A stretch of 6,745 nt of DNA from the NCBI GenBank assembly GCA_023417735.1, contig JAEZEK010000253.1, forward strand, positions 1 through 6,745, read 5' to 3'. Source of the DNA: Pseudomonadota bacterium. GTDB lineage: Bacteria; Pseudomonadota; Alphaproteobacteria; Rhizobiales; Afifellaceae. Each line of letters starts with the position of its first letter. The stretch's first letter is position 1. This document shows, piece by piece, positions 6,360 through 6,745 of this stretch. The position numbers and the translations under genes were made by a program. The notes beneath the pieces were generated by a model, which had not been told where the DNA came from, made no database searches, and was given only the letters and a program-made list of their open reading frames with translations.

Positions 6360-6745
6360 ATGACCGATACGTTCCATTCCGATCGAAACCTCCTCGCGGA
6401 GGCGGCACGCGAAGCCGGCGCACTCGCCCTCAGCTTCTTCCGGCGGGACTGCCAGTCCTGGTCGAAGGAGGGCGGCTCGCCGGTGACGGAAGCGGACTTC
6501 GCCGTCGACCGCTTCCTCAACGAGACCCTCCTCGCGGCCCGCCCGGATTACGGCTGGCGGTCGGAGGAAACCGCCGACGACCCGGCCCGCCGGGCGTGCG
6601 ATGCGGTCTTCGTCATCGACCCGATCGACGGCACCCGCGGCTTCATGGCCGGAGACGAGCGCTGGTGCGTGAGCCTCGCCGTCGTGAGGGAGGGGCGGCC
6701 GGTCGCGGCCGCGCTCTATGCGCCGGCGCTCGACCGGCTCTACAC
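6360..6745 (+). CDS. Inositol monophosphatase family protein, CysQ-like, 3' end cut off by the window
   Basis: The first 128 residues of a magnesium- or lithium-sensitive phosphomonoesterase of the inositol monophosphatase superfamily. Motifs in order are SPVTEAD (40-46), WRSEE (66-70, metal ligand Glu70) and DPIDGT (87-92, metal ligands Asp87 and Asp90), followed by RGF and a conserved AVVREGRPVAAALYAPALDRLY stretch. This arrangement resembles the rhizobial 3'(2'),5'-bisphosphate nucleotidase CysQ, which recycles PAP from sulfate assimilation; inositol-1-phosphate or histidinol-phosphate activity cannot be excluded without the C-terminal half. The start is ATG at 6360, with only a weak CAGAG purine stretch before it. 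From memory, such genes in Hyphomicrobiales often precede a lipid A/KDO cluster (DUF4170, acyltransferase, waaA, lpxK), which would lie beyond the window edge. Confidence 0.9.
   Translation, partial: MTDTFHSDRNLLAEAAREAGALALSFFRRDCQSWSKEGGSPVTEADFAVDRFLNETLLAARPDYGWRSEETADDPARRACDAVFVIDPIDGTRGFMAGDERWCVSLAVVREGRPVAAALYAPALDRLY

Noticed and set aside
6263..6520. Minus-strand open frame overlapping the start of the CysQ-like gene
   Set aside because: It is antisense to a gene with clear catalytic motifs and has no features of its own.
1..6745. tRNA, rRNA, CRISPR, insertion sequences, attachment sites, riboswitches
   Set aside because: Reading both strands gave no cloverleaf, repeat-spacer array, transposase motif, target duplication or recognisable riboswitch core.

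Overview
This is a high-GC window (roughly 70% by eye) from what looks like an alphaproteobacterium, most likely of the order Hyphomicrobiales (Rhizobiales). The clues are a DUF6101-type protein, a CysQ-like phosphatase whose motifs resemble rhizobial versions, and TadA and PurD of alphaproteobacterial style. All statements about families come from recall, because no search could be run. There is no sign of mobile elements, CRISPR, RNA genes or prophage. The genes are tightly packed and share one codon style, so this looks like ordinary chromosome.

Layout: (1) The 3' two thirds of tadA (tRNA adenosine deaminase) reads rightward to 305. (2) A leftward block fills 309-4524. In transcription order it is purD (purine synthesis), a haloacetate/fluoroacetate-dehalogenase-like alpha/beta hydrolase, an aminoglycoside-phosphotransferase-fold kinase of the ACAD10/11 N-terminal type, and, after a 71-base gap, a patatin-like phospholipase. 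The first three overlap by 8 and 14 bases and are probably one operon. (3) ubiA (ubiquinone prenyltransferase, 4704-5636) is divergent from purD across a 179-base gap that holds a GC-rich inverted repeat. (4) A DUF6101-like gene (5643-6179) runs leftward, tail to tail with ubiA. (5) A second divergent gap of 180 bases leads to the 5' end of an inositol-monophosphatase/CysQ-family gene, cut by the window edge.

How the genes work together: most are housekeeping genes for tRNA editing, purines, ubiquinone and sulfonucleotide or inositol phosphate turnover. The unusual part is the coupling of purD to a dehalogenase-like enzyme and an acyl-type kinase. The hydrolase keeps the nucleophile Asp, the two substrate-carboxylate arginines, the His/Trp/Tyr halide pocket and the catalytic His of fluoroacetate dehalogenases, but has Glu where the family's catalytic acid is usually Asp. 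I did not find a clearly new multi-gene system. The hydrolase-kinase pair and the DUF6101 protein are the best leads.
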